A DNA stretch of 64,000 nt, taken from NCBI GenBank assembly GCA_014529385.2, contig CM043943.1:152157592-152221591 (forward strand), in the 5' to 3' direction. This document shows positions 41,344 to 54,093 of the stretch, piece after piece. How positions within the stretch are numbered: the stretch's first letter is position 1; each line of letters opens with the position of its first letter. The notes beneath the pieces were generated by a model. It did not search any database. It was given only the letters and a program-made list of their open reading frames with translations, and was not told the origin of the DNA. The position numbers and the translations under genes are program-made. Source of the DNA: Adiantum capillus-veneris. Its lineage: Eukaryota > Streptophyta > Polypodiopsida > Polypodiales > Pteridaceae.

Positions 41344-42102
41344 TTAATTGTGCTTACCAGCTATGTGAGCAATATGGAAATTAAATTGCGAAAGAAAATT
41401 TTCCCACCTCATTTGTTTGTCGAAAAGCTTGGTTTGCGTCATGAAATACTTGAGACTTTGGTGGTCGGTTCGTAGGATAAATGGAGTCCCCAATAGGTAG
41501 TGCTTCCATGTGTCTAGGGCATGTAGAACAGCTAAAAGCTCTTTCTCATAAATGCCCAAGACTCGTTCATCAATATTGAGCCTTTGGCTCTCATATGCTA
41601 TGGCATGCCCTTTTTGAAGCAAAACTGCTCCAAGGCAATCACCACAAGCATCACATTGGACCTCAAATGGCTTTGAGAGATCCGGAAGCACGAGGATGGG
41701 TTGGGAAGTAAGCTTCTCTTTGAGCTTTTCAAAAGCATTTTGCTCCTTAGCAATCCATACAAACTTAACGTTCTTCTTAGTTAAGTCGTGTAGTGGTCCT
41801 GCTACTTGAGAGAATTTTGCTATGAAGTGTCTATAGTATGCGCACATACCAACAAAGCTTCTTAGCTCGTGTAGATTTCTTGGGTTAGGCCATGCTTTTA
41901 TTACCTCTAACTTTGATGGATCCATTCGGATACCATCTTTAGAGATAATATGACCTAGGTATTGAATCTCTTGAAGGAAGAATTCGCTTTTCTTTTGGTT
42001 GAGAAAAAGCTTGTTCTCCCTCAATGCTTGAAAAATCACTTGGAGATGTTGCTTATGTTCCTCCAAAGACTTGGAATAGATGATGATATCATCAAAGAAC
42101 AC
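41344..42102 (-). CDS. Element E reverse transcriptase (C-terminal) and RNase H
   Basis: It begins with the catalytic [15 protein letters not shown]. It continues with [41 protein letters not shown], then RNase H ([50 protein letters not shown]). It ends at AGKHN before TAA. Its frame is one base out of phase with the upstream RT part at about 42115. Confidence 0.92.
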   Translation of the reverse strand: MFFDDIIIYSKSLEEHKQHLQVIFQALRENKLFLNQKKSEFFLQEIQYLGHIISKDGIRMDPSKLEVIKAWPNPRNLHELRSFVGMCAYYRHFIAKFSQVAGPLHDLTKKNVKFVWIAKEQNAFEKLKEKLTSQPILVLPDLSKPFEVQCDACGDCLGAVLLQKGHAIAYESQRLNIDERVLGIYEKELLAVLHALDTWKHYLLGTPFILRTDHQSLKYFMTQTKLFDKQMRWENFLSQFNFHIAHIAGKHN

Positions 42103-43330
42103 TCCAGTGATTTGCAGTATGGTCTAAAAATTTTCTCCATCAAACGATTGAACGTAGCTAGTGCATTAGTCAAGCCAAAAGGCATGACTAGATATTCATA
42201 AAGACCAAATGTTGTGCGAAACGCGGTCTTTAAGATATCTTCATCCACTATCCTTATTTGATGATAGCCACTCTTAAGGTCAATCCTACTGAAGTAGGTT
42301 GAGCCTTGTAGCTTATCAAACAGATCTTCTACCCGAGGTACGGGAAATCTGTTTTTGATAGTGATATGGTTTAGTGCTCGATAGTCCACACACATACGGT
42401 ATGTACCATCTTTCTTTTGCACTAAAAGGACTAGAGAACAAAAGGGAGAGGAACTAGGCCTCACCATCCCTTTGTCTACCAGCTCTTGTACTTGCCTCAT
42501 GATCTCCTCTTGTTGAGCTTGTGAGACTCGATAAGGAGGCTTGTTCGGTGGTGAGCTTCCAGGAAGGAGCTCAATACGATGGTCATCATCCCCTCGTTTT
42601 GGAGGGAAGTCCATAGGGATATCATCGATGAACACATCTTGGAATCCTTTTAGGAAATTAGACAAGTCTAACTCTTCTTGATTCCTACCATTTACATTTG
42701 ATGAAACATTAGTATCTTTTAGAGACTCTTTGACAAAAATCATGTACGTAGAAACTGAGCTCTTCATTGACTTATCAAAAGCAAGAGGATTTACAAGTGG
42801 AATAGTGTGACCTCGCTCACTAGCATCTATATACATGTTCTTTCCCCTGTAGGTGAAGTAGATTCTCCTTTCAGGGAACTTCATGTTGGCAGCCATGCGA
42901 TCAAACCATGGTGCCCCTAGGATAACATCCTCATGTTGGAGAGGAGAGATGAAGAAGTCTTCCTTGTCGACATACCTTTGGACATGAAGCCTCAACTTCC
43001 CAATCAAGGGAGTAACGGAGGCTTGTTGTCCCTTGAAAGCTGCATTAGCTATTACTATATCTCCCATCTCAAAAGCTTGAATGCCCAACTTGGTGGCCAA
43101 CTCCATTGATATGAAGTTAAGAGTTGAGCCAGGGTCAAACAAGATGAAGGCATCGTGCTCTCTTACCTTTCCCCAAGCATAGGAAAGTGATGATCCTTTG
43201 CAATGAGCATCCTCTTTTGGAGCTTCGATGGTGGAAGCCCTAGGAGTCTCATTGCGAGTATTCTTCTTAGGGCAAGAATGATAGCCATATCCTTGCTCCC
43301 CACACTTAAAACACTTATGGTCCTTGCAAA
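42036..43330 (-). CDS. Element E zinc knuckle, protease and reverse transcriptase (N-terminal)
   Basis: From about 43330 the frame reads [19 protein letters not shown], a CCHC knuckle whose His is replaced by Tyr. The aspartic protease follows ([28 protein letters not shown] instead of D-S-G). RT blocks are [54 protein letters not shown] and [14 protein letters not shown] frameshift near 42115 precedes the FFDD box. The protease and knuckle changes suggest loss of function. Confidence 0.88.
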
Positions 43331-44596
43331 AAGCTTCAAGCTCTTAGGAGAGAGTTTGTTTTTACCTTTGTAAACTCCCTTCTCCTTGGACCGATTGTTG
43401 TTGTTGTTGGAATTGACTTGGGAAGTATTTTGAACATTGGTTTTTCCCTTTGCATCATTTTTGTCTTTGTTTTCCATGGGCTTGACATTACGTCTAGCCC
43501 CTTGATGGAAATTGATGCGTGAAGCAACCATGGTGTGATGGATTACTTTGCTAATAGTACCAGGCCGTTGAGAGTTGATGTATTCGGCGATCTCTTCAAG
43601 TAATCCCGCACATAATTGATGCCTTTGCTCGGCAAAGTCTATCTTTTGAAAGATAGTAGCCTTGAGATGTAAATCCCAAAACTTGTCTACATATTTGTGG
43701 ATAGACTCATGGGAGAGGAGCTTCAAGCTGCGCCATTTGGTAAGCACTTTGTCCTTTGCATCGCTTGCAAGGAATCGCTTCATGATGGAAACACGTAGAG
43801 TTTTCCATGTCTTTGGGGCGTCACCATTTCCACGAAGGCTAGCCCACCATTGACGAGCTGATTTTTGGAAGTGCATAGCTACATGGAGTAGCTTAGAGGA
43901 CTATGTAAAGCCCTCATCTCCAAAGGCCGCATCAAATTGCTGGATGAAGGCCAACACTTTGTCGGTAGCACCGAAGGTGCCATCATAGGTGAGAAAAGAG
44001 ATACTCTTTCCTCCCTCCTTGAACTTCTTTAGCTTTTGTGACCTTCGCCATGCAGGAAATGATTTGCGATGTCCTCCCCTCTTGTATTCTATAGGAGAAT
44101 AACCGTAACTTTTGTCAGAAGAAGAGGAAGGTGAAGAATAAGGAGAAGAGGGTGACCTCTTCCTAGCCCTTTTCTTCCTTTGTTTCCTCTCTTGCCTTTC
44201 AGAGTGATGAGGAGATGGACTATGTGTTGATCTTTTCCTCTTGGGAGGAGTGGGCGATCGTCTAGACTGTCGTCTTCGTGGAGCCACATCTTCAGAGGAA
44301 CTTAAACTTTCATTGCTTTCTTGCTCTTTGGATTCCTCCTCTCGAATGGGAGAGAGTATTCTTTTGGGGGTCTCTTCAAGAGGCCTCCTAAGCTCTCTCT
44401 CCTCTTGGAGAGGAACGGAAATTCCATAAGCACAAAGTTGTTGAGTAACTTCGGCTTGCAAAGCAGGGTTACCCATAGCTTGCTGCAACCTAGTGATGAG
44501 ATAATTCACAAACATGGGAGCATCATCATTAGCACCTTCATGTGCAAAATCAAAGCTATGAATGTTCATTCTACTCTCTTGATTATTGTTAGACAT
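43163..44596 (-). pseudogene. Element E gag, one in-frame stop
   Basis: The ATG at 44596 gives MSNNNQESRMNIHSF. The N-terminal half has a long Arg/Ser-rich stretch (RRRQSRRSPTPPKRKRS). After LTYDGTFGATDKVLAFIQQF comes the retrotransposon gag core (HFQKSARQWWASLRG, TLRVSIMKRFLA, EIAEYINSQRPGTI). A TAG at 43901-43903 splits it without changing frame. At about 43330 the frame shifts into the zinc knuckle and protease frame. Confidence 0.88.
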
Positions 44597-44997
44597 GTTA
44601 ACAAAATTTATGTATGTACTTAGTGTATGCTTTGGCAATTCAAAACCTTAGTTGCCACTCCTCTTAGCCTTTGAAAATCGGCTCTTAAGTATCTACACCC
44701 ACAGCTCGAAGTGGTTAATTATAGAGAGTAGAGGAGTAGGTCTAACATAGCAGAGTTGCCAAGGGCTAGCTCCTTTTGGACTTCTTATGGCTCAATAATG
44801 GTAAAGCCGTAGGAAAGTCTAAAAAGACTCCATTATTAAGTCCAAAGCTCTTGAGGTGTGCACCATCTCCCACATAGTGGGCTCAACAAAACAGATAATA
44901 GATCCCAATTCCACTTACCCTAATATAATTAACAACATCAACCATTTATAGCCTACTTAAGGACCTCTCTTCTTAAGCAAGAAAAGAGAAACCAAAT

Positions 44998-45009
44998 GCT
45001 CTGATACCA
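44998..45009 (-). other. Primer binding site of element E (tRNA-iMet)
   Basis: The minus strand reads TGGTATCAGAGC, one base after the LTR end CATTACA. Confidence 0.9.
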
Positions 45010-45010
45010 A

Positions 45011-45135
45011 TGTAATGAAATTGGCCTATTTAATTTGAGAGTAGCGAAAATTAATGAGAGTACTTTTGAGAAATGACTTTGTGAGCATAACGGGTGAACA
45101 TAATTGAAGATAGCAACATAATCATAGCAATTAGT
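45011..45135 (-). mobile_element. Truncated 5' LTR of element E
   Basis: Only the last 125 bp are present, nearly identical to 37862-37990. The break at about 45135 passes straight into copia protease sequence. Confidence 0.88.
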
Positions 45136-45410
45136 TAACTTACGAACGCGAACTCTATACAATAGTGTCTGCCTTAAAAACATGGAAGACCATATTAGGT
45201 ATTTTGGTAAAATCCACATAGGATGATAGTATCCACTCAAGAAAATAATAGTCCTCCACTACAAGGAGAGAGGTTGCATCTTCAAGGTATGGCATCATAG
45301 AAGACAACGTTGTTCTTGCCTTCATATTTGTCTTCTTGGCATGTGAGATGATCCTTTGATAGGTCTCTTCCCTTTGTAGCTTTTGTTGTTGCTTCAAGGA
45401 CATTCAATAA
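45136..45410 (-). pseudogene. Ty1/copia gag-protease junction fragment
   Basis: The minus strand reads ATSLLVVEDYYFLEWIL followed by MVFHVFKADTIV. This resembles the copia protease entry (W-I-L-D-S-G) with the active-site residues lost. It adjoins the broken 5' LTR of E. Confidence 0.5.
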
Positions 45411-45626
45411 AGCTTCAACAAGGGATTTCAAGAGCATCCATCAAACAAGCATTTGAAGAAAGCTTTGCATCGAGCATTCAAAAGGGAGAAAAACAAGCAG
45501 GGGATCATTCCAAAGATTTGGACTCCACATCATCATGGCTAAACATTAAATCAAAGCGGAGGAGCATTACTCCTTTGTGAAGAGGGGCTTCACCCCGGTG
45601 ATTGAAGAGGAGCTTCATGAAAGGAA

Positions 45627-45630
<4 letters not shown>

Positions 45631-45666
<36 letters not shown>
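45631..45666. repeat. (CT)18 microsatellite
   Basis: Pure CT run; it creates an artificial Glu-Arg frame on the minus strand. Confidence 0.95.
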
Positions 45667-45669
<3 letters not shown>

Positions 45670-45795
45670 TTGCAATGAAATGAATCCAACCAAGCACAAC
45701 AACTTCAAATAAATTTCAAATTTTTTGTGCTCGTGTAAAAGAGGTAGACACTGGGGTAGGAGAGTCTCCTAAGCTAGGACCCCTCCATTAGCACT

Positions 45796-46738
45796 ATGGG
45801 GGAAAAGGGAATTGAAAAGTACAACGGGAAAGGATTTCACACCTGGAAAACAAAGTTAAGGGGTTACTTAATGAAAAAATGTTTATGATCTATTATTAGC
45901 ACATCCCTAGAGCAACAACCCAAACCCGATGGAGTACATACTAGGGCATCTACACTCAAGTGCACAAAATTTGTCCAAAGACGAACAAGCATTAGGAATC
46001 ATCATCACCTCCTTGCATGACAACTATGTGCATTTCATAGATGAATGTAAGCATGCACATGAAGCCTAGCATGTCCTAGAAAGTAATTTTGGAGCCAGGC
46101 CCAAAAGAAGTAAAGTTAGTCTCAAAAGACAGCTTTACAAGACCATTATGATCGAAGGGGAGGACATTGCTAGCCTAGTAAATAGGCTTAAGAGAATTGT
46201 CATTCAACTAACTTACATCCAGGTCAAAGTACCAGAAGATGACAAAGTGGACGTACTATTAAGTGCACTTCCACCTTCTTATGACCACTTAGTCACAATT
46301 CTTGAAGAAAAAGAACTAGCTCCACCTTTCCAAGATGTCCTCAACTCAATCCAAGTAGAATAAAGAAATCAAAAAGGTTTATCAACATCATTAGGATAGG
46401 CTTTTGTCACGACATCCTCAAGGGGAAGATATTTGACATTGACATCATCAACTAGAAGAAAGTGTTATGAATGTGGAAGAATGGGACAAGTAGCAAAAGA
46501 CTTCTACACAAATAAACCTTGCAACAAATGCAGTAAGAAGGGGCACCCTCCTTCTCGATGCTCCTCAAATGGAGGCAGTAGCAGTGGAGAAAGCAGCATT
46601 AGTAGAAGAAACAGTAGAAGCTACAAAGGGAAGAGACCTATCAAAGGCTCGGCTCACATGGTAGAATACAAAAAAGAAGATGAAGGCAAGAACAACCTTG
46701 TCTTCTATACTTTAAACGTGCAACCTCTCTACTTGTAG
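45796..46738 (+). pseudogene. Ty1/copia gag with zinc knuckles
   Basis: The ATG at 45796 starts MGEKGIEKYNGKGFHTWKTK (the copia gag entry), then a stop. The frame resumes at 46148 with GEDIASLVNRLKRIVIQLTY and VDVLLSALPPSYDHLVTILE. Two CCHC knuckles follow: CYECGRMGQVAKDF (His and last Cys lost) and CNKCSKKGHPPSRC (intact). No pol follows; 70 bases later a purine run CAAGGGGAGGA suggests the 3' end of an internally deleted element. Confidence 0.85.
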
Positions 46739-48080
46739 GGGAGGACTTTTATCATCTTGTGTGGATATTGCATCTTCGTTATTTTTTCTTAGTCCAAATC
46801 CCAAGGGGAGGATTATAAAGTGTGGGTTTTGTCCTAAAATATGAATGAAGGAGGAAAGAGGAGGAATTATTCCACATGTAATGGAGTCAAGTTGTAGAGC
46901 TACTAGCCAATTTTCATCAAGTTTGGACAATTTTTGGTCAAATGGTCATCAATTATCTGTCTGCAGACTAACTTTGCAATTTTTGTCACAGTTTTCACTC
47001 CAGTGATCCAAATCTTACCAAATTTGGTTTGTGGGCTTATTACAACATGGTAAAGCTAGTGGTATGCCAACTTGGTAAAAAGGTTCAAAAACAGGGCAGA
47101 TGTAAATAATCGTGATTATTTATTTTTGCCAAAATTTTGCAAGCTTTTGGTCAACTGAGCATATACACATGTTTATCACATCAATATAAGCCTATGAATC
47201 AAGTTTCAGCAAGTTTGGATAAAAGTTTCCTTAATTCACACTCAAGGTTCAAAAAGTCAGTACAAACTTTAGTTTTTACCTAGTTTTTTGACAGTTTAGT
47301 GATCCAAATCTCTTGGGCCTTTACAAAAGTTGTTTGTACACATGCAACGAGTCAATGATATGAGTCTTGGCTAATTTAGAGCAAAAAGTTAATAATCGTA
47401 ATTATTAACTTGAGGCTTGAAATGAGCACTTTTTTTGCAATTTTCTCGAAGACAATCCTTTTATGATGTTTTTTAAGGCTATAAATCAAGTCAAAACTTA
47501 ATTTGGCCTAAAATGTCAAGAAAAAGTAAATAATCTTAGTTTTGGTCAACTTCTTGAAATTTTTACCTCGAAGTGTCATTGAGCTTACCCACTGATTCGG
47601 ACAACTCTCAGGCTTACTCTCCAGTTGGATTAAGTGAATTCGAGTCTTTTCGTGCTATTTCTAGCCGTAGATCTGAAATTTTGCAGCTTTAAATAACAAC
47701 TCACACTTGATTCTTTCAGAGAGAGCAGTGCTATGAAATCCACCTCGGATCCTACTTACCCTACTCCTAGTTTCTCATGCAATGGGGTTGTGGAAAGTGT
47801 CCACAAACACTCGTTTTCTTGTGTTTTTTCTGTTTTTCAGAGTCTTGATCTTAAGATTTGTCTCGTCTATCAATCATTCTCCAAATCCTAATCTAAATGT
47901 ACAATCCTACAGTCCTAAAGGTACTCAGCAAGTACGATTACTTCCAAGCTACCTCTACACAGCAAAAGACGCCAATCTTAAGCTATGCGATTTCTAAAAG
48001 AGAGTTTTGAACTCCAGGCAAACCTAGAGGAATTTAAAGGACAATTACACAAGACGCTCGTGTTTTTCTCTAGTTTTCGA
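46739..48080. other. AT-rich non-coding region, possible LTR
   Basis: Follows the purine-rich CAAGGGGAGGATTATAAAG at 46802. It contains repeated short phrases (AATAATCGT(A/G)ATTATT twice, near 47107 and 47392, and several GATCCAAATCT). An LTR is possible; ends not established. Confidence 0.35.
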
Positions 48081-48096
48081 TCCCCGGCAACGGTGG
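48081..48096 (-). other. Candidate primer binding site (TGGCGCC class, degenerate)
   Basis: The minus strand reads CCACCGTTGCCGGGGA, close to the plant LTR primer-site form TGGCGCCGTTGCCGGGGA. If real, an LTR lies to the right, on the minus strand. Confidence 0.4.
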
Positions 48097-49020
48097 AAAA
48101 TGTGGGACGTGTGTCTAACCTCACCATCCTATCTTATTGCATTATTAGCAAGAGCCACGATTAATTTGTCAAACCGTGGGACGAAGCTGACTCGACTAGT
48201 GCATAGAGGCTACAAGAGGTTGTCAATGTCTCGGAAAACAACTAACAACTCGCATCTAACTCAGGCTACACTCAAGTGACTGAAATCACCAAAAGCCAAT
48301 CGCTCATCGGCAAGCAAATCACATCCGTTACAGCATCAAATGACATCCAAACATAACGAAACTTTTAGGACAAGTTTATAAGACCTAAGCACACATGCCT
48401 ATGGCCTCAAACCCCACTCTAGGTCAAGTTCTAAAATCGCGATTATTAACAGCAGTGGATTTTTGACCTAGTCGTTTTTGACCCAGAATGCATCTAAATG
48501 CTTAGCAATGATGCCCCAATACCCCGCCTATGCTTAGTTTTTGTTTTAAAAGTGCGAATTCCTAGTTATGATGAAATTAGGTCGTGGGTCGACGCCAAAA
48601 GCTACGAAATACTGTGAATGGCTTACGTCAATGCGTAGAGCTCTTACCTGCGGTTGCAATGCAATAAACGCATTCACAATGTGACAACCGGAGAGGGAGT
48701 AGGAAGCGCGAGAAGGAGAGAAGTGAGCACTGTTTGCCCACGCTGTGTATTTCTTATCCAAAAACTTATAAAAAACTTACAAGAATTGGCTTTTATACCT
48801 TAGCCAAGGTTTTTGAGTGGTCAAAAGTAATAATCTGGAGTTCTACCAAAGCTAGGAATTGAATGCCTGATACAATCTGGAAGCTTGTAGCCCCGACTCA
48901 TTAATTACAAAGTTTACCAAGAAAATAAGAGTTACAATATTCCCGATTTATCAAAATAATAATTGTTTTACAAAGAGAACTCCGAAAAATGGTGTCCACG
49001 TTAGCTTGCTGCTAATAATA
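48097..49020. other. No gene recognised; possible LTR on the minus strand
   Basis: No coding signature; bounded on the left by the candidate primer site. Confidence 0.3.
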
Positions 49021-49046
49021 TTTATATATATATACGTATGTATGTA

Positions 49047-49097
<51 letters not shown>

Positions 49098-49205
49098 GTA
49101 TATGTGTGTATATATATATATCTCAACATGGAGATATGTAAAAGGTAGGTAACACACACACACACACATATCGATAACATGTACATTACGGATAGAGAGA
49201 TAGAC

Positions 49206-49275
<70 letters not shown>
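49021..49275. repeat. TA/TATG/CA microsatellites and (GA)n
   Basis: TATATA and TATG runs at 49021-49120, CA at 49152-49168, GA at 49211-49275. They produce a long spurious minus-strand frame. Confidence 0.95.
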
Positions 49276-49278
<3 letters not shown>

Positions 49279-52200
49279 CTAATGTCTAGTGCTACCCTTG
49301 AATGTGTGGTATAAATGAAAGTGTAAAGAAAATGACCAAGAGAACGGTGAAGGTACATGTACACCACATTTGCAAGAAGAGACAGAGAAAGAGAGGAGTG
49401 GAAGGTGAAATAGAGTGCATATAAACACAAGAGTGAAAAAAGAAAATGTTTAAATGCCCCATCTAGCTAAAATAGGGAAACCATAAATTAATGCAATAGC
49501 AAAATTTGGGTATATTATAACTTCAAAATATAAATGAATAGTAGAAGCACCAAACCCTATGCAAGGATTGACTAGTGCACCCATCCACTTTTGCTCTTAC
49601 TAAAGACAAAGAGAGTTTCACTTTGCAAGGAGAAAGCCAGAACACCTCTAACTTACCTGAGCTAGACACGAGGCCGCTTTGCCTCCCTCCATGAACCCCG
49701 GGCTCTGAAAGGATTCCAAATATTGACAGGGGGTAGGAAATCAACATGAACCATACCAGCTTGCGCACCATGTCTCTTCAGTGCCCATCATTGGGTGTTC
49801 AGGAAAATCCAAGAGACAATCCCCAATGTGTTTTCCATGTAAGTCATTCTATCCCATTGCACTAACTGTGTACATGATCCTAGGCTCTAGCAAAAAAGAA
49901 GAAGATATAGGCAACACCACAAATTCAACAAAGCCCCAAGTCATCTACTCTTTCATCTAAAGCTAAGTAATGTAGGTGATCCGAATCTTGTAGCGACACT
50001 ATCATGAGAAACATAACACATGAGTCCAATCAAAATAGTACTTTGCATATGCACAAACAATCATTTCCAGGTAGTCAAGACTGTATAGGGTCTCTACCCT
50101 TACACATCCACCATAAACCATCAAAACCACATTGTCATCCAATCCAAGATATTAAACCATAATCAAATCCTATCACATTGGTGAGCACCCCACCCTACTC
50201 AGGGTGATGGACCATTAACCTGCAAAACTACTTTAGCACATAACATGGATGCAAAAATTTTGACAGCATTTTGACAACATAGCCATAACCAAAAAAATGA
50301 TGCAAGATCCACACTAGCGTCCACAATCAAAATCACGGCCATAACCCATGAGTGAATCTCAGCCCTTTACCATAAACCATATTCCTTACTGAACCAACTC
50401 CCATACTTAGACTTTTCACTATACACATTGTGACCAAACCAAGCCAGTACACATGGCCTTTAAAGTATGGAATTTTTTTGCATTAAAAAAATTTGGCCAA
50501 CAACTAAAAATAACTTCAAAATCTTGTTTTGATCATGTTTAACCATGCATAAGTGGTATATTATGAACGCAACTTACCCTCCTTAAACATAGAGCAAGTT
50601 TTGACATCAAAGGGTGTAAAGCGGAATACTCATGCACATGAGACATCCACATCCATCCACGAGGCTCCATACATCATATGACATCATTAAATTAACCCAA
50701 TCATGATGCAAAATATCCCCACCACTTTGATCAAGCATATGCCATAACTTTACATGTATGCAAAAAACAACTTTTTTCTATTTTTGGATGCATGACATGC
50801 AAAAGGAAGTGGTTGACCACAAATCAATGCATCAAGCTCAGTCTCATAACATAGATAGCACCTTATCTTATCACTTTTCCCATATGAGATTTATGCAAAA
50901 AATTGTAACACAAAAGGAAAGCCACTTTATCCATATTTGCATGTATGGTTCGAGTTGACTAACCATATACCCCTATATAAGTTTATGGATATCAAACACT
51001 TAAAATCAACTCATCAAAGCAAATCATAAAATATGGTATTTCCCCACCTCAATATGCATAGGTAAATCTGTTTAAGAAACATTTAATTACTCACACTCAT
51101 AAAGTGATATTTGTGATCTAAATAAATTTACCAAAAATTTTGATCAAGGTTTTGATTTTCTTTGATTTTCCCATTGTTTTGATTTGGCTAAGTGGGTTTT
51201 CCCATTCAATGATTCTATATAGTGGTTCTTCAAGGAGCTTGGGGTTCAAAATATTGACTTAAGTGCAGTGGGTAACAAGCTACCATGACTCTTTATTCAT
51301 GTGGAATTTTAACATGACACAAAGAGAGAACGATGTTCTTAATCTCTGATGCTCAAAGAGTTTGACCTGATTCATAGCGGTTTAGGAGATACGATAAAAA
51401 ATAGTGTCCCTATTGCCTACTTGATGTGGTACATACATCACAAAGTCGATGAAGAGCACATACACAATGCAAAGATAAGAGTATAGTAAGCAAGTAGAGA
51501 GAGTGTGTGTTGTTAGATTCTTCTTCTTTCTACAAATAAGAAATAAGTTCTTATGGAGATGGTGATGGAGAGTGTACACCACTTTGTATAATACGTACAT
51601 AAAGCCTTGCAATAATAGATGCAATTATGGATATTGAAAATTAAGTAGAACTGCTCCTTATATGCCAATTTTGTCTAGCCGTAGTGTACTTGGAATAGGT
51701 TTTTGCTTCTTGGAGTCTTTTCTAAAACATGGCACATGTTTTGGTGGTCAGCTCTCGCCCTTTTCCCTTCTATTTTTGTCGCAAATCAAGTAATTGAAAC
51801 CGTATCTTGACAACTAACGTGATCATGAATGAACTATATTGCACCTTGATACTTTGGCTTAATTACAACTTTCCCGTACTACTCGACATATTTACAATGC
51901 CGTTTTTTATAAAAACAATTTTTATAATTATTTTTTTTAATCACGTTTCTTCATTGTATAGCCGTTTTATACCAGATAATGACTAAAAATATTATTTTTT
52001 GATTTAGATCATTTTAAAAAGCACATTACTCTTTGAAAACGTCAAAACGCATGAAAAGCTAAAAATAGCGTAAATCCTAAAATTGAACCATGAATTTTCT
52101 TTGACCACCCGAACAAGAAAATAGATTTTCTATCAGCAAAAAGCATGAAAAGCTAAAAATAACGTGAAAAGCACTAAAAAAGTAGATTTTATAAGATTGA

Positions 52201-52555
52201 ACTATAGCATCGCCGAAACTGGTAGATTAAGGATCCACCCTACTTTTCACAAAAAAAATTGAAAAGCACAAAAAGCAAGAAAAAGTTAAAAGAAGCATTT
52301 TCTTCTAAACTGAACGGAAATGTTTGTCTGACTTACTAGAATATGAAAACGAGCTCGCCTTTAATTTTAAAATATTATCAAACAAGCATTATGAATGAAG
52401 AATTTAAGAAGTGGACATTGGAATCTATTTTTCTTACTTTTTAGAGAGACTCAAAAATTGCGGATCTTGCGAAAGAAGAAGAGATAGCTCCGTTTACAGG
52501 GCGCAACTCGATGATCCCATGAAACAAAGAAGGGAGCAAAGGCCAGCAAGCACCC

Positions 52556-52557
<2 letters not shown>
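49276..52557. other. About 3.3 kb without recognisable genes
   Basis: AT-rich. I see no domain-bearing frame, no LTR signature and no tandem repeat of note on either strand. Confidence 0.5.
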
Positions 52558-52613
<56 letters not shown>

Positions 52614-52704
52614 ATTTGCTGCAGATGGTTGTACACAATTGTGTGTGTAGAATAAGCTATTCATGTGTGGCTTGCACGTCCTCGACCCCACCAGGGAGCG
52701 TTCC

Positions 52705-52783
<79 letters not shown>
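52558..52783. repeat. Two long (GA)n arrays
   Basis: GA runs at 52558-52610 and about 52706-52783, separated by about 95 bases of unique sequence. Confidence 0.95.
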
Positions 52784-52784
<1 letters not shown>

Positions 52785-53082
52785 CCACGACCTCCTTGAG
52801 CTCTAGTATCACTAAAAGCTCTTGAGCACTACCACATGTTCATCTCCACCTAGCCTTACCCCTATAGACTCATGGTCCCTATTTTAGGAGTCCCCTTGGC
52901 CATGCATGTGTAGATTAGAGCCTTGCTTCTCCACCACGACCTCCTTGAGCTCTAGTATCACTAAAAGCTCTTGAGTACTACCACATGTTCATGTCCACCT
53001 AGCCTTACCCCTATAGACTCATGGTCCCTATTTTAGGAGTCCCCTTGGCCATGCATGCATAGATTAGAGCCTTGCTTCTCCA
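52785..53082. repeat. 149-bp tandem duplication, nearly identical copies
   Basis: Copies at 52785-52933 and 52934-53082 differ at only a few positions (for example GAGCACT/GAGTACT). It directly abuts the second GA array. Confidence 0.95.
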
Positions 53083-54035
53083 ATCCTACCTTAGGCATGA
53101 AATTACACTATTGACCTAAGCTTATAGAAAACAAAGACTCAACCTAGCATTGAGAAGTCAGAAACTTTTGATAGTACCAAAATTGGCATTGGATATAGAA
53201 AGAAGTTTTTTGGTCATTTGCTCTCCCTCTTACTTTCCCATACTTATCCTACATATTTGGCTCTATTTGAGTTTATTAAGAGGAATCTTCAAAAGACTCA
53301 CTCCCGACTTTCCCCTTTTCCAAAGGAAAACTACACCTTATTCCCCCTTGCACCCACACGCTGTCCCCTGCATCCTGCTCCGTTGTTCCCTTCGTGCACT
53401 GCTCATTGTAGGTGTGTTTCTCCTTAGATCACCATTACAACCCCTACCCCAGGCCATCATTGGGTTTGCACTCGCATCTGCTTCCCCACTATGCACCATC
53501 ATGGTCGCCTTGCAGTGGTCTCCCCTATTCTGGAGAACGAGGCACTCACCACTCTCTACATGCACTCACTGTCGCCAACTTGTTGCTATATCTCTCTTTG
53601 CAGACAAACACAAACACACCCTCTTGTAGCAGATGTGTGCTCTTGCCTGGGCGGCCATAGTAGGCGGCATTACAGGGGGGAGAGAGAAATAGGTGTGAGA
53701 GTACTAGCATAAGGGGTCACCTTCAAGTTGACAGCATTGGCAGAGTTCGTTGTTGTGATCTTGAGGGGACAATAGTAGTCTTTCTCTCCATCTTTCCGTC
53801 AAACAAGTCATATGCCCCTGTGGTAGTCCCAATACACCATCACTAACTTGTTGCTTTGTCTCTTTGTAGGTTCATCCCATCGCAAAAATATCTCTCCCTC
53901 TCTCTGTATGTCTCTCTCTCTCATCCATGCACAAACCATCGAGCATCACTATCTATCTCTCTGGGCCTTGGTCTTGCTACCAAAAAACAAGAGCAAGATA
54001 GATAGACAAGGTGTGTTGCACCCAGGGCTTCCCCT

Positions 54036-54093
<58 letters not shown>

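Larger units (their letters stand above)
37862..45135 (-). mobile_element. Element E: Ty3/gypsy chromovirus-like retrotransposon, 5' LTR truncated
   Basis: On the minus strand the order is truncated 5' LTR (45135-45011), tRNA-iMet primer site (45009-44998), gag, CCHC knuckle, protease, RT, RNase H, integrase, chromodomain-like tail, polypurine tract and complete 3' LTR (39458-37862). Coding lesions are few: one TAG in gag, a shift before the protease, a one-base shift in RT, a TAA between RNase H and integrase, and a stop after integrase. This makes it the youngest autonomous-type element in the window. Beyond 45135 the outer 5' LTR is replaced by copia sequence. Confidence 0.93.

Noticed and set aside
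48951-49430. 159-codon minus-strand frame with apparent hydrophobic stretches
   Set aside because: Its middle is pure GA, TATA and CA repeat; no family features outside.
53150-53629. 159-codon plus-strand frame
   Set aside because: Biased Leu/Pro/His composition, no domain, no homologue recognised, flanked by microsatellites.
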